A DNA stretch of 9,120 bases from Thermodesulfobacteriota bacterium (GCA_025454185.1 JALOOY010000215.1:1-9120), one strand, 5' to 3'; positions 1-6,498 are shown, counted from the stretch's first letter. Program-made: numbers and translations. The notes: a model not told the origin generated them from the sequence alone.

Positions 1-35
1 AATACGAAAATAGATTTGGTACCCAATAGTGGACC

Positions 36-133
36 GTCATGGCGAGCGAAGCGAAGCAATCCCCCAGAAAAGGTTTTAGGGGAAATCCAAGCCTGGATGG
101 GAATTGCTTCGTCGCTTCACTCCTCGCAATGAC
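36..133. repeat. Large imperfect inverted-repeat element (REP/MITE-like)
   Basis: The left arm starts GTCATGGCGAGCGAAGCGAA and the right arm ends TCGCTTCACTCCTCGCAATGAC, so the ends are nearly perfect reverse complements over about 30 bases. The roughly 35-base centre contains smaller dyads (CCCC with GGGG, and ATCCA with TGGAT). There is no coding potential. Elements with this GCGAGCGAAGCGAAGCAAT core are common between genes in many bacterial genomes. It lies about 60 bases upstream of the membrane-protein gene and could fold into a long RNA hairpin if transcribed. Confidence 0.75.
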
Positions 134-193
134 TACCGGTTGTAACTCATATTTCCATGCTTCGCGGGTGACCGCCTCGGGCTGGGGGTTAAC

Positions 194-2596
194 GTGGACC
201 GCCTCCAAAGAAGATTAGCCATCCTGCTCGTCCTGGCCGCCATCGGGATGCGCCTCTGGTTGATGGCCCAGGCCCCGCAGGCCTTTTGTTTCAGCCGGGA
301 GCACGTCCACCCCGATCAGGCCGTCATCCTGCTCATGGCCAAGCACATCCTGGAGCAGGGGGAATTTCCCCTGTTCTATTACGGACAGAACTGGTTCGGC
401 AGTCTGGAGGCCTTTATCCATGCCGTTTTCTTCCTGCTCTTCGGCCTAAATTCCTGGACCATCCACCTGGCGCCCCTCAGCCTCTTTACCGGGTTTTGCC
501 TCAGCCTTTTTGTCCTGGCTAAAAAAATTTTCAATCCGGCGGTGGGGCTGCTGGCCCTGGCCTGGTGCGCGCTATCCCCGGTCCGGTTTTCCGAATACAG
601 CCTGATGCCCCATGGGGGGTATATGGCCGCCCCCCTGCTGGGGACCATCCTGCTCCTATTGGCCCTGGAGTCGGTTCGCAGCACCGGATTCCGAAGCCGA
701 TTGCTCTCCTACGGTTCCCTGGGTATCATCGGCGGTCTGGGCTGGTGGACGACCCCCCTGATGATCTATTACTTGCTGGCCGTGGCCTTATGGGTCTTGT
801 TGAAAGACCGGTTTCAGGGAGCTCTCTGGGGTTTTACCGTTACCATCCCGCTCTTTTTCCTGGGGGCCCTGCCTTTTTTTCTTTACTACGGGCTGGACCC
901 TCAATCCCAGGTCCTGGGAATGGGGGCCGGGTATTCCCTTGAAAATGTACTGCAGGGCCTGGATCTTTTTGTTTTTCAGCGGATCCATTATTTTCTGGAT
1001 CTGCATCTTTGGGGCGATCTCCACCCGGGGTTCCTTATTTATGGGGCCGTCATCTACCTGACGGGGACCCTGGTGTTCTTCTGGACTTTTCGCGGCGACC
1101 TTTACCATCTTTTTCGGCGGAGAACCTGGTCACAAATATCTTCCGCCTTTCTTTTGGGATTACTGTTTTTCGTCTTCGCCGCCGTGCTGATCAGCAGCAG
1201 CCATATCCAGCGCAATTCACCCCAATACTTTTTTCCGCTGGCCACCTTTTACCCCCACGTCCTGGGTTTATCGGTGCTGCGCAGCCGGGGAGCGCTCCGG
1301 GTGGGGGCGGCGGTCCTGCTGGTTTTGCTGTTTCTGATACAGGGGGTGGTCACCTGGCAATGGGTGGGACGCCAGGCCCCCTTGGCCGAAGCCCGGGCCC
1401 GGGAATACCTGGAAATCATTTCCCAGTTGAGGCAACGGCAGGTCCGGCATGTTTATACCGGCACGGATCCCGGCTCGGAAATCATCAATTTCTATTCGGG
1501 GGAAGGCATCATTTCCTCCCGGACCATGATGGAGCGCTATCCGCCCTATGAAGAGATCCTGGAAAGAGAACCCGGGGCGGCCCACCTCAACACGCCCGAC
1601 CAGCCCCTGGAGCCGACCTTGCGGATTATCGGCGGAGAGAGCACCGTGGAAGACCTGGGCCGCTATCGCCTTTTCCAAAATTTTCGCCCACCTCCTGATC
1701 GGGAATACAGCGAAATTCCCCGGGACCGTTTGACCGTTACCGCCTCGCCTGCGCCGCAGGAGGTCCCGCGGGTCCTGGATCGAAATCTGGATACCTACTG
1801 GAGCCATCCCGGCCCCGGGGAGGAGTGGGCCGCCCTGACCATCGACCTGAGAGGGGTCTACACCCTGGGGCTGATCAGGATCCAGAACCGTCCGGCGCAA
1901 CACGGCAATTACCCGCTGCGCTTCCGGCTGGAAACCAGCCTGGATGGCCGATCCTGGAAGGTCGTGCACTCGGAAGCCCCCATGGATTTTTATTATTGGG
2001 ACGGGCCGCGGCTTTATTACTGGGAACTCGGCTATCGTTGGGAGTGCCGCCTTCCGGCCCGGACAGCCCGATTCATAAGAATCAGCGCCGTTAACCTGAG
2101 GCCCGGGCTGCCCTGGACCGTGGGGGAGGTGTTCCTCTTCGAGGATCGGGGACCCCTGCTATCGGCCGAATATCCCCTCGACCAACTCCGGCAGCAGATC
2201 AAGGCCTGGGGACTGAGAAAAGTTTATGCCGGCCGCTGGATCAGCGCGCAGTTGCGTCGGCATCCGGGCCGTCGCCTCCGGACCATCCGTCCTTTTACCG
2301 AGCCCGCTCTGACCCGCTGGCCCCCCTCACGCGTAGTGGAATGGGGACCCGATCTCGGGTTCGTCCTGGAAACCCGGGACCAGCCGGCTTTCGAGGAATT
2401 CTTGCAGCGGGAAGGGATTGCGCTCCAAAAAGAAACCATGGGCCGTCTGGGCGTTTACCGGATGATCCATTGGGAGGCCCAAAAAGACAGGCTGGCGGGA
2501 CATCATAGCTGGTGGTGGACCGGGTACGGCGTGTTGACGGTCGGTCCCCAGGTCCGGGAGGAATACCGCCGTCGGGGGCTCCTGGAATGGAGTTAA
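194..2596 (+). CDS. Membrane glycosyltransferase-like protein (GT-C/GT39-like) with C-terminal discoidin domain
   Basis: This 800-aa protein probably transfers sugars from a lipid-linked donor on the outer face of the inner membrane; the substrate is unknown. The first membrane segment is about residues 8-26. It is followed by an extracytoplasmic acidic motif, HPDQA (D41), and then YGQNWFGSLEA (63-73), the arrangement seen in GT-C enzymes of the ArnT/PMT/GT39 type. Further hydrophobic segments lie near 75-107, 116-128, 143-160, 174-200, 213-232, 278-297, 315-333 and 367-390. From about 395 the protein is soluble. Residues about 511-650 resemble an F5/8 type C (discoidin) carbohydrate-binding fold, with the NLDTYW and TSLDGRSW signatures. 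Similar alpha/beta segments flank it (about 405-500 and 662-760). The start is GTG at 194, with GGGGG about 8 bases upstream; no ATG fits better. It appears monocistronic. The glycosyltransferase class is fairly sure, the exact family is not. Confidence 0.82.
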   Translation: MDRLQRRLAILLVLAAIGMRLWLMAQAPQAFCFSREHVHPDQAVILLMAKHILEQGEFPLFYYGQNWFGSLEAFIHAVFFLLFGLNSWTIHLAPLSLFTGFCLSLFVLAKKIFNPAVGLLALAWCALSPVRFSEYSLMPHGGYMAAPLLGTILLLLALESVRSTGFRSRLLSYGSLGIIGGLGWWTTPLMIYYLLAVALWVLLKDRFQGALWGFTVTIPLFFLGALPFFLYYGLDPQSQVLGMGAGYSLENVLQGLDLFVFQRIHYFLDLHLWGDLHPGFLIYGAVIYLTGTLVFFWTFRGDLYHLFRRRTWSQISSAFLLGLLFFVFAAVLISSSHIQRNSPQYFFPLATFYPHVLGLSVLRSRGALRVGAAVLLVLLFLIQGVVTWQWVGRQAPLAEARAREYLEIISQLRQRQVRHVYTGTDPGSEIINFYSGEGIISSRTMMERYPPYEEILEREPGAAHLNTPDQPLEPTLRIIGGESTVEDLGRYRLFQNFRPPPDREYSEIPRDRLTVTASPAPQEVPRVLDRNLDTYWSHPGPGEEWAALTIDLRGVYTLGLIRIQNRPAQHGNYPLRFRLETSLDGRSWKVVHSEAPMDFYYWDGPRLYYWELGYRWECRLPARTARFIRISAVNLRPGLPWTVGEVFLFEDRGPLLSAEYPLDQLRQQIKAWGLRKVYAGRWISAQLRRHPGRRLRTIRPFTEPALTRWPPSRVVEWGPDLGFVLETRDQPAFEEFLQREGIALQKETMGRLGVYRMIHWEAQKDRLAGHHSWWWTGYGVLTVGPQVREEYRRRGLLEWS

Positions 2597-2636
2597 CTTG
2601 GGCGCCCCTTCGCCGGACTGAATCTTACCCCGGGTC

Positions 2637-2664
2637 TTGACAAGAGGTTGGTGTACTATTAATC
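2637..2664 (+). promoter_or_regulatory. Possible sigma70-type promoter for the zinc-ribbon/SEC-C unit
   Basis: A perfect TTGACA (2637-2642) is followed after 16 bases by TTAATC (2659-2664), a weak -10 match within the AT-rich stretch TACTATTAATC. It lies just after the membrane-protein gene and about 200 bases upstream of the zinc-ribbon gene. The -35 is convincing; the -10 and spacing are not, and a repeat element lies between the site and the gene. Confidence 0.3.
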
Positions 2665-2670
2665 TTTCAG

Positions 2671-2687
2671 AGCACGTTAGTGCTTTT
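2671..2687 (+). terminator. Weak hairpin with short T-run after the membrane-protein gene
   Basis: AGCAC, loop GTTA, GTGCT, then TTT form a 5-bp stem with a short T-run, 75 bases after the stop codon at 2596. The stem is short, so this is at best a weak intrinsic terminator for the upstream gene. Confidence 0.3.
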
Positions 2688-2704
2688 CGCCTTTGCCTTT
2701 CGCC

Positions 2705-2781
2705 GTCATGACGGGCTCGATCCGGCATCCAGGTAACCCAAGACTCTTACTGCCCTGGATCCTGGCTTTCGCCAGGATGAC
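2705..2781. repeat. Intergenic palindromic repeat (GTCAT...ATGAC type)
   Basis: The element begins GTCATGACGGGCTCG and ends CTGGATCCTGGCTTTCGCCAGGATGAC (2755-2781). The ending is itself a hairpin (CCTGGC, TTTC, GCCAGG). A near-copy of that ending lies in the opposite orientation at 7888-7914. There is no coding potential. Repeats built on GTCATNCCGG...CCGGNATGAC are widespread bacterial intergenic elements. Confidence 0.6.
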
Positions 2782-2864
2782 AACCGAACAAATTTTCATG
2801 TTTTATGGGGGCTCGCCCCGAGCATGGGGGTTTGGCAAGACTGAATTCATTAGAAAGGATGCTT

Positions 2865-3137
2865 ATGCAGATCGACGAAAGCAAGACCATCTGCCCCCAC
2901 TGTGGGCAGAAGATGAAAAAGTGGAAGACGCCGGATGCCTCCACCTGGGGCTCCCCCTTTCAATACATCTGTTTCAATGACGAATGCGGTTATTTCGTGC
3001 GGGGCTGGGACTGGACCATGAAGACCGTAAAGGCCAACGCCTCGTACCGGCACCGCTACAACCCGGAAAACGGGGAGACGGGCCCCATACCGGTCTGGTC
3101 CTATGAGGCCTTGAAGTGCGATATTATCGAGGACTAA
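2865..3137 (+). CDS. Small zinc-ribbon protein, function unknown
   Basis: This 90-aa soluble protein has a CPHC pair (C10, C13) and a C-x4-C pair (C36, C41), the layout of a four-Cys zinc ribbon, plus a single C85. The rest is rich in Trp and Tyr (YFVRGWDW at 43-50; YRHRYNP at 61-67), with no membrane segment or signal peptide. I chose ATG 2865 because AAAGGA (2854-2859) sits 5 bases upstream. An in-frame ATG at 2859 overlaps that site, and an upstream ATG at 2805 would add 20 residues from non-coding repeat sequence. The stop is 3 bases before the GTG of the SEC-C gene, so the two are almost certainly co-transcribed. The role is not recognised; nucleic-acid or protein binding is a guess from the fold. 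Confidence 0.8.
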   Translation: MQIDESKTICPHCGQKMKKWKTPDASTWGSPFQYICFNDECGYFVRGWDWTMKTVKANASYRHRYNPENGETGPIPVWSYEALKCDIIED

Positions 3138-3140
3138 GCG

Positions 3141-3902
3141 GTGGACGATCTGACCAAGGTAGGACGGAACGATCCCTGCCCCTGCGGCAGCGGTAAGAAA
3201 TTCAAGAAATGCCACCTGGGGCGGGAAGGGGAACTCTACCTGAGAAAGAGTGAAACCCTGGACCCGGAGGCGGGGAAAAAGATCTGCGCCCTGCCGGAGG
3301 TCCGCTACGGCCGCTCCCGGGAAATGATCACGGCCCTGGTCCAGGAAGGGATCCTGGACGGACTGCCGGGCATAAAGTGCATCGACCTGGAGGCCTACCG
3401 GAATCTGGGGGTCTCCGGCCAGGAAATTCCCAGGGAGGCCCTGAACGGCAGCGCCGGGATCCTGGTCAACCCCGCCAAGACCCGGGAGGCCGACCCCGAC
3501 CAGGTCTATCTGGCACTGACCCCTAAAATCCAGGATTCCAATCTGATCCATCAGATAGCGCACATCCTGGACTATTTCAAAGGGTCCGGGTTTCCTCCGG
3601 GGGCCCATAACCAACTGAGCCTGGAAGTGGGCATCCCGGCCGAGCATCTGGACCATTCACGGGAATTCGCCACCTGGCTGGAATTTTTGCGCAATAGATT
3701 TTCCGTAGAACTGGATGCCGAAGACGCCATCGTTTCTTACCTCCAGCGCAACGAACTCCTCTTCAACCCCGAGGAAATCAAGGCCCGGGACATCGCCCAG
3801 TTGGCGGTCCACTCCAAAAAAATTCTGGATTTCATGATGAAAAACAGAAACGAGATCGACAATCTGATCCGGGGAAGGCAGGGGTATATGGGGCGGCGGT
3901 AG
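3141..3902 (+). CDS. SEC-C motif protein with degenerate zincin-like (HQxxH) domain
   Basis: This 253-aa protein opens with a SEC-C zinc-binding motif: VGRNDPCPCGSGKKFKKCH at residues 7-25, with ligands C13, C15, C24 and H25, as in the SecA C-terminus and many stand-alone proteins. Further on, LIHQIAHILDY (135-145) looks like a metallopeptidase HExxH helix in which Gln replaces the catalytic Glu. SREFATWLEF (173-182) resembles the helix carrying the third ligand (E175) in gluzincin-like families. The codons read CAT CAG ATA GCG CAC, so one base separates Q from E. The start is GTG 3141, with GAGG 8 bases upstream inside the end of the zinc-ribbon gene, implying translational coupling. The SEC-C call is firm; the zincin-like part is inference from motif shape. 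Confidence 0.82.
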   Translation: MDDLTKVGRNDPCPCGSGKKFKKCHLGREGELYLRKSETLDPEAGKKICALPEVRYGRSREMITALVQEGILDGLPGIKCIDLEAYRNLGVSGQEIPREALNGSAGILVNPAKTREADPDQVYLALTPKIQDSNLIHQIAHILDYFKGSGFPPGAHNQLSLEVGIPAEHLDHSREFATWLEFLRNRFSVELDAEDAIVSYLQRNELLFNPEEIKARDIAQLAVHSKKILDFMMKNRNEIDNLIRGRQGYMGRR

Positions 3903-3903
3903 G

Positions 3904-3931
3904 CTGGATGCTGGATACTGGATGCTGGATA
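3904..3931 (+). repeat. Four tandem 7-bp units (CTGGATG/CTGGATA)
   Basis: CTGGATG, CTGGATA, CTGGATG and CTGGATA follow without a gap, which is equally two copies of a 14-bp unit. They begin two bases after the SEC-C stop codon. This is a simple-sequence tandem repeat of the kind often seen between genes. An AT-rich stretch follows (3932-3966) in which I see nothing functional. Confidence 0.8.
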
Positions 3932-3975
3932 CTATAAATTATTATACCATATTTTTATAAATTCTGGTTAAAGGG

Positions 3976-4010
3976 GCAGGTTGGGTGAAGTGCAACGAAA
4001 CCCAACCTGC
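3976..4010. repeat. Palindromic element GCAGGTTGGGT...ACCCAACCTGC
   Basis: Perfect 11-bp arms (3976-3986 and 4000-4010) surround a 13-base loop, GAAGTGCAACGAA. The pattern matches a widespread bacterial intergenic palindrome of the form GTAGGTTGGGT-loop-ACCCAAC, REP-like and possibly mobilised by RAYT-type transposases. It could also act as a transcript-end hairpin for the SEC-C unit, although no T-run follows. Confidence 0.7.
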
Positions 4011-4016
4011 GTATCT

Positions 4017-4068
4017 AAAAAATTATTGGCGACCGGATGGCCGTCGGCCCGGTCGCCAATAATTTTTT
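4017..4068. terminator. Bidirectional intrinsic terminator between convergent units
   Basis: AAAAAATTATTGGCGACCGG (4017-4036) and CCGGTCGCCAATAATTTTTT (4049-4068) are perfect 20-base complements. The 12-base loop can itself pair (GGCC with GGCC). A T-tract follows the GC stem in either direction, so it should stop transcription from the SEC-C unit on the plus strand and from the four-gene operon on the minus strand. The minus-strand stop codon (TAA, 4069-4067) overlaps the edge of the stem by two bases. Confidence 0.9.
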
Positions 4069-4603
4069 AGTGGCATTCGCCGTGCAAACCCAAGGCCTCA
4101 AAGGCGGAGAGGATCCGCTTTTCCATTTCGCGGCGTTTTTCCGGGACAGGGATAAATTCCAGGTCTCTTAACCGGTCCAGTGCCTGCGTTCTGGTGGGGA
4201 TGGCCCCCAGGCCGCAGGCCAGGGTCTCTCCGTTCAGGGTGTTCAACAGGGTGGCATCCTCGCTGTTGGTCACCACCGTCAGAGGGATCTGGACGGCGTC
4301 CAGGAGCCGGGCCAGAGACAAGGTGGGCCGTTCCCGGGCCAGGATCGATCCGGCCCCGCATTTGATCAATACCACCCGGCGGCCCTCCAAACGGATGATG
4401 ATCGAGGCCCGGGATTGAACCCGGTCCGCCCCGGACTCAAATTCATAGGGTATGTCCACCTCGAGATCGTCCGGTTTAAATCCTTTTTCCCGCAAAAGCA
4501 TCTGCAGAATTTTTTCGCGTATCACCTCTTCCTTGACGGTTTCGCATTCGGAAGAAGCCGTCAGGCCGTTTTTGTATTTTTCTCCGGGGCAGGTGTCGGA
4601 CAT
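4067..4603 (-). CDS. HsdR N-terminal-like domain protein lacking nuclease catalytic residues
   Basis: This 178-aa protein resembles stand-alone type I restriction R-subunit N-terminal domains (PD-(D/E)XK fold, HSDR_N_2-like). A helical N-terminus (about 22-41) leads to strands at 65-71 and 76-81, then a helix and VVTN strand at 96-113 (LARLLDAVQIPLTVVTNSED). In nuclease-type members the strands read roughly RADIV and IECK. Here they read RASII (S67) and IKCGAG (80-85), so the metal-binding Asp, Glu and Lys are replaced. The conserved-looking GAGSILARERPTLSLARLL suggests another ligand or a structural role. There is no methylase or specificity gene nearby, so this is not a working restriction system. 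The start is ATG at 4603, with AGGAAG 8 bases upstream. It is the last gene of a four-gene operon, 3 bases after the preceding stop, and ends in a strong terminator. Confidence 0.78.
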   Translation of the reverse strand: MSDTCPGEKYKNGLTASSECETVKEEVIREKILQMLLREKGFKPDDLEVDIPYEFESGADRVQSRASIIIRLEGRRVVLIKCGAGSILARERPTLSLARLLDAVQIPLTVVTNSEDATLLNTLNGETLACGLGAIPTRTQALDRLRDLEFIPVPEKRREMEKRILSAFEALGLHGECH

Positions 4604-4606
4604 CGT

Positions 4607-5337
4607 TCAGGCTTCCTTTCCGCTGTCGCCCTCTTTCAGTTTCAGGGTCGGTTCTCCCCAGAAGGCAAAGCGCAACCATTGCAGGGCTAGACGCAGCAGG
4701 GCTTCGTCGTCCTCCCGAATTTGTTTTTCCAGGGGGGCCGGGACCTCGAAACGCTCCAGGAAGCGGGTTTTCGAAACAAAGAGACGGAATTGGTCCAGGT
4801 TGTCTCAGGCCCCAGGGAACCTTTGTGGGTGATGATCTCCATCCAGAGGTCGTTGAAGTAGTTGTAGGGCACCAGGCCCTGGTCGGCCATCCAGGTGTCC
4901 ACCGACCAGGACCGGGGTTCTGCGAAGCCCCGGCAGTGGTCTTCCCGGACGGTAAAGAAAATCTCCCGGGTGGCGGGCTGCCCCTGGGTCTTCGAGGATC
5001 CCCGGCCGATGGGGTAGGTGCGGCAGGCCCCCGGCCGGTCGGGATAGACCCGACAGCCGGCCGGAGTGACGAAAGGGCAGGGCCGGCCCTCCTCTTCGTT
5101 CATTTTCAGAAAGACCCCGGGAAAGTTGTTATGGGCCCCGGTCTCGATGTCCACGTAGCGGTCCAGGAAATCCAGGGAGGACAGACCCAGGTGTTTCTTG
5201 AGCCGCAGGATGTCGTAGGGGGTCAGGACCAGCTTGAGGTCCCGGCAGCACTCGTTGAAACAGGCCAACCCGGCATGGCAGGCGAAGGAAAAGGTCTTGT
5301 CTTCCAGGTACTGGAAAGGACCGGTAGCGATGGCCAT
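4607..5337 (-). CDS. YkgJ-family cysteine-cluster protein, interrupted by a one-base frameshift
   Basis: This second YkgJ-type protein is a clear paralogue of its upstream neighbour. The cluster is C20-x5-C26-x3-C30-C31, followed by the family block TPYDILRLKKHLGLSSLDF (39-57), then C87, C95, C105 and C135; the Cys probably bind an Fe-S cluster or zinc. The start is ATG 5337, 8 bases after the preceding gene's stop; an upstream ATG at 5490 lies inside that gene. The frame from 5337 runs on to 4687, but after E178 (4806-4804) it stops resembling the paralogue. The -1 frame from 4804 to the TGA at 4609-4607 continues the match (DNLDQFRLFVSKTRFLERF, DDEALLRLALQWLRFAF). One missing G, turning GAGGAC into GAGAC, explains this. 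The restored protein is about 244 aa and ends 3 bases before the next start. It may be a real pseudogene or an assembly error. Confidence 0.75.
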
Positions 5338-5345
5338 GGACGGTC

Positions 5346-6218
5346 CTATTTGGCTCCGGCCGGTCCCGGAGACTGGCGGCGCAGGCCGTCGTCCTTGGGC
5401 AGCGAGATGCCCAGCTCCTTTTCCTTGGCCCGGATGACTTCCTCCCGCACGGGGATGGTGGAACGTCCCAATAATCCGAACTGCAGCCATTTGAAGCCCA
5501 GTTTCAACAGCTCGATGTCATCGGTCTTTATTTTCTCCACCAGGTCATCGTCCAGGTCAAAGAGCTTCAGGAAGTTGCTTTCGAAAACGAATTTACGAAA
5601 CCGTTCCGTGTTGTAGCAGGCCAGGATGACCATGTTCTGGACCTTGCCGTCCAGTTTATGGTCCCCCCAGACCCGCCGGGCCGAGGTCACTTCGTTGAAC
5701 AGGGCTTCGATTTCCTTGTATTCGTCCAGCCCCTGTTCTTTTTCCCATTCGGCGGGGGTGAGGGCCCTTTCCTCCAGCAGCCCCCGGCATTTTTCCGGAT
5801 CGGCGGTAACGAAAAATTCTTCTTCTCCTTCCGCCTCGGCTTCCTCGCTTTCCCGGCTGTCCAGGGGGTACATGCGGCAGGCCCAGGGCCTTTCCTCATA
5901 AACGCGGCAGCCGGCTTTGGGGTCCACCAGGAGGCAGCGTTTGCCCGGGCCGTCGCCCATCTTAAGGACAAAGACGGGCAGGCCGGAATCGCTGCCGGTC
6001 ATGGGCAAGGTGTACTGATCGATGAAATCTTCGGAGGACAAGCCCAGCTTGTTCTTCATGCGCAGGATGTCATAAGGGGTCAGGAAAATGGTTACGTCAC
6101 CGCAGCAGTTGGTGAAACAGGACACACCCGGTCCGCACTGGAAATTGAAGGTGCCGTGGATGGGCATGATGGCTTCACCGCGGGCGGCGGGTCTGATGGC
6201 GGGTTTATTTTCTTCCAT
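5346..6218 (-). CDS. YkgJ-family cysteine-cluster protein
   Basis: This 290-aa cytosolic protein has the YkgJ/CxxCxxCC-type cluster C28-x5-C34-x3-C38-C39, followed by LTPYDILRMKNKLGLSSEDF (46-65), and further conserved Cys at 95, 104 (AGCRVYEERPWACRMYPLD), 114 and 144. Members are thought to bind Fe-S or zinc, and the flagellin lysine methylase FliB belongs to the same superfamily; the function here is unknown. An acidic insert (EEAEAEGEEE, 125-134) precedes FFVTADPEKC. The C-terminal helical part (about 195-290) aligns with the restored tail of the downstream paralogue, pointing to tandem duplication. ATG 6218 is preceded by TAAGGAA with 8-base spacing. An internal Met at residue 18 is a possible alternative but has less support. 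It is the second gene of the minus-strand operon. Confidence 0.85.
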   Translation of the reverse strand: MEENKPAIRPAARGEAIMPIHGTFNFQCGPGVSCFTNCCGDVTIFLTPYDILRMKNKLGLSSEDFIDQYTLPMTGSDSGLPVFVLKMGDGPGKRCLLVDPKAGCRVYEERPWACRMYPLDSRESEEAEAEGEEEFFVTADPEKCRGLLEERALTPAEWEKEQGLDEYKEIEALFNEVTSARRVWGDHKLDGKVQNMVILACYNTERFRKFVFESNFLKLFDLDDDLVEKIKTDDIELLKLGFKWLQFGLLGRSTIPVREEVIRAKEKELGISLPKDDGLRRQSPGPAGAK

Positions 6219-6230
6219 ATTTTGTATTCC

Positions 6231-6482
6231 TTACTTTTTGGCCAGAAAAAACCGGAATTTCTTAAAAGGCGGGTTGTCCTGCACAAAGCGAAAAGTGGTC
6301 TCATCCTGGCAGATGATGTCGGTGCAGAGGCACTGGCGGGCACATTTTTCGCAATAGTAGTGCTCATCCAAGGGAGTGCCGCATTTGCAGAAGGGGTGCA
6401 TGACCAGTTGTCCGTCTTCCATTTCGGCTATGAAGTAATCGCCTTTCTCATCCGGCGGCGGGCCGGCTTCAGGGTGGGTCAT
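6231..6482 (-). CDS. Small Cys-rich putative zinc-binding protein
   Basis: This 83-aa protein has seven Cys in 27 residues: C32, C34, C44, C47, C51, C53 and C58, with H29 and H41 nearby. The CKC, CEKC and CLC pairs suggest one or two zinc-ribbon-like knuckles. There is no signal peptide or membrane segment. The first 25 residues are acidic and the C-terminus is basic and aromatic (FKKFRFFLAKK). ATG 6482 has GAGGAG 9 bases upstream. Its TAA (6233-6231) overlaps the ribosome site of the next gene, so it is the first gene of the tight four-gene operon and likely partners the YkgJ proteins. I do not recognise a named family. Confidence 0.75.
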   Translation of the reverse strand: MTHPEAGPPPDEKGDYFIAEMEDGQLVMHPFCKCGTPLDEHYYCEKCARQCLCTDIICQDETTFRFVQDNPPFKKFRFFLAKK

Positions 6483-6498
6483 CGGTTTCGGCTCCTCG

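Noticed and set aside
2805..2864. Longer N-terminus for the zinc-ribbon protein from ATG 2805
   Set aside because: The extra residues come from non-coding spacer sequence; the ribosome site AAAGGA fits ATG 2865.
2850..3656. Minus-strand open frame (268 codons) opposite the zinc-ribbon and SEC-C genes
   Set aside because: The plus-strand genes have clear motifs and ribosome sites; the antisense product is a low-complexity Gly/Pro/Gln-rich shadow.
3904..3931. CRISPR-like repeat array
   Set aside because: The units are 7 bp, directly adjacent and without spacers; it is a simple tandem repeat.
4067..4603. Type I restriction-modification system
   Set aside because: Only an N-terminal-like domain is present, without helicase/translocase domains, methylase or specificity genes, and its catalytic residues are replaced.
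4795..4815. Programmed -1 ribosomal frameshifting in the second YkgJ gene
   Set aside because: There is no slippery heptamer at the junction, a TGA lies just upstream in the -1 frame, and no clear downstream stimulatory structure was seen. A simple one-base deletion explains it better.
5338..5490. Upstream ATG (5490) for the second YkgJ gene
   Set aside because: The extension would overlap the end of the first YkgJ gene, adds Gly/Pro/His-rich shadow sequence, and lacks homology to the paralogue's N-terminus.
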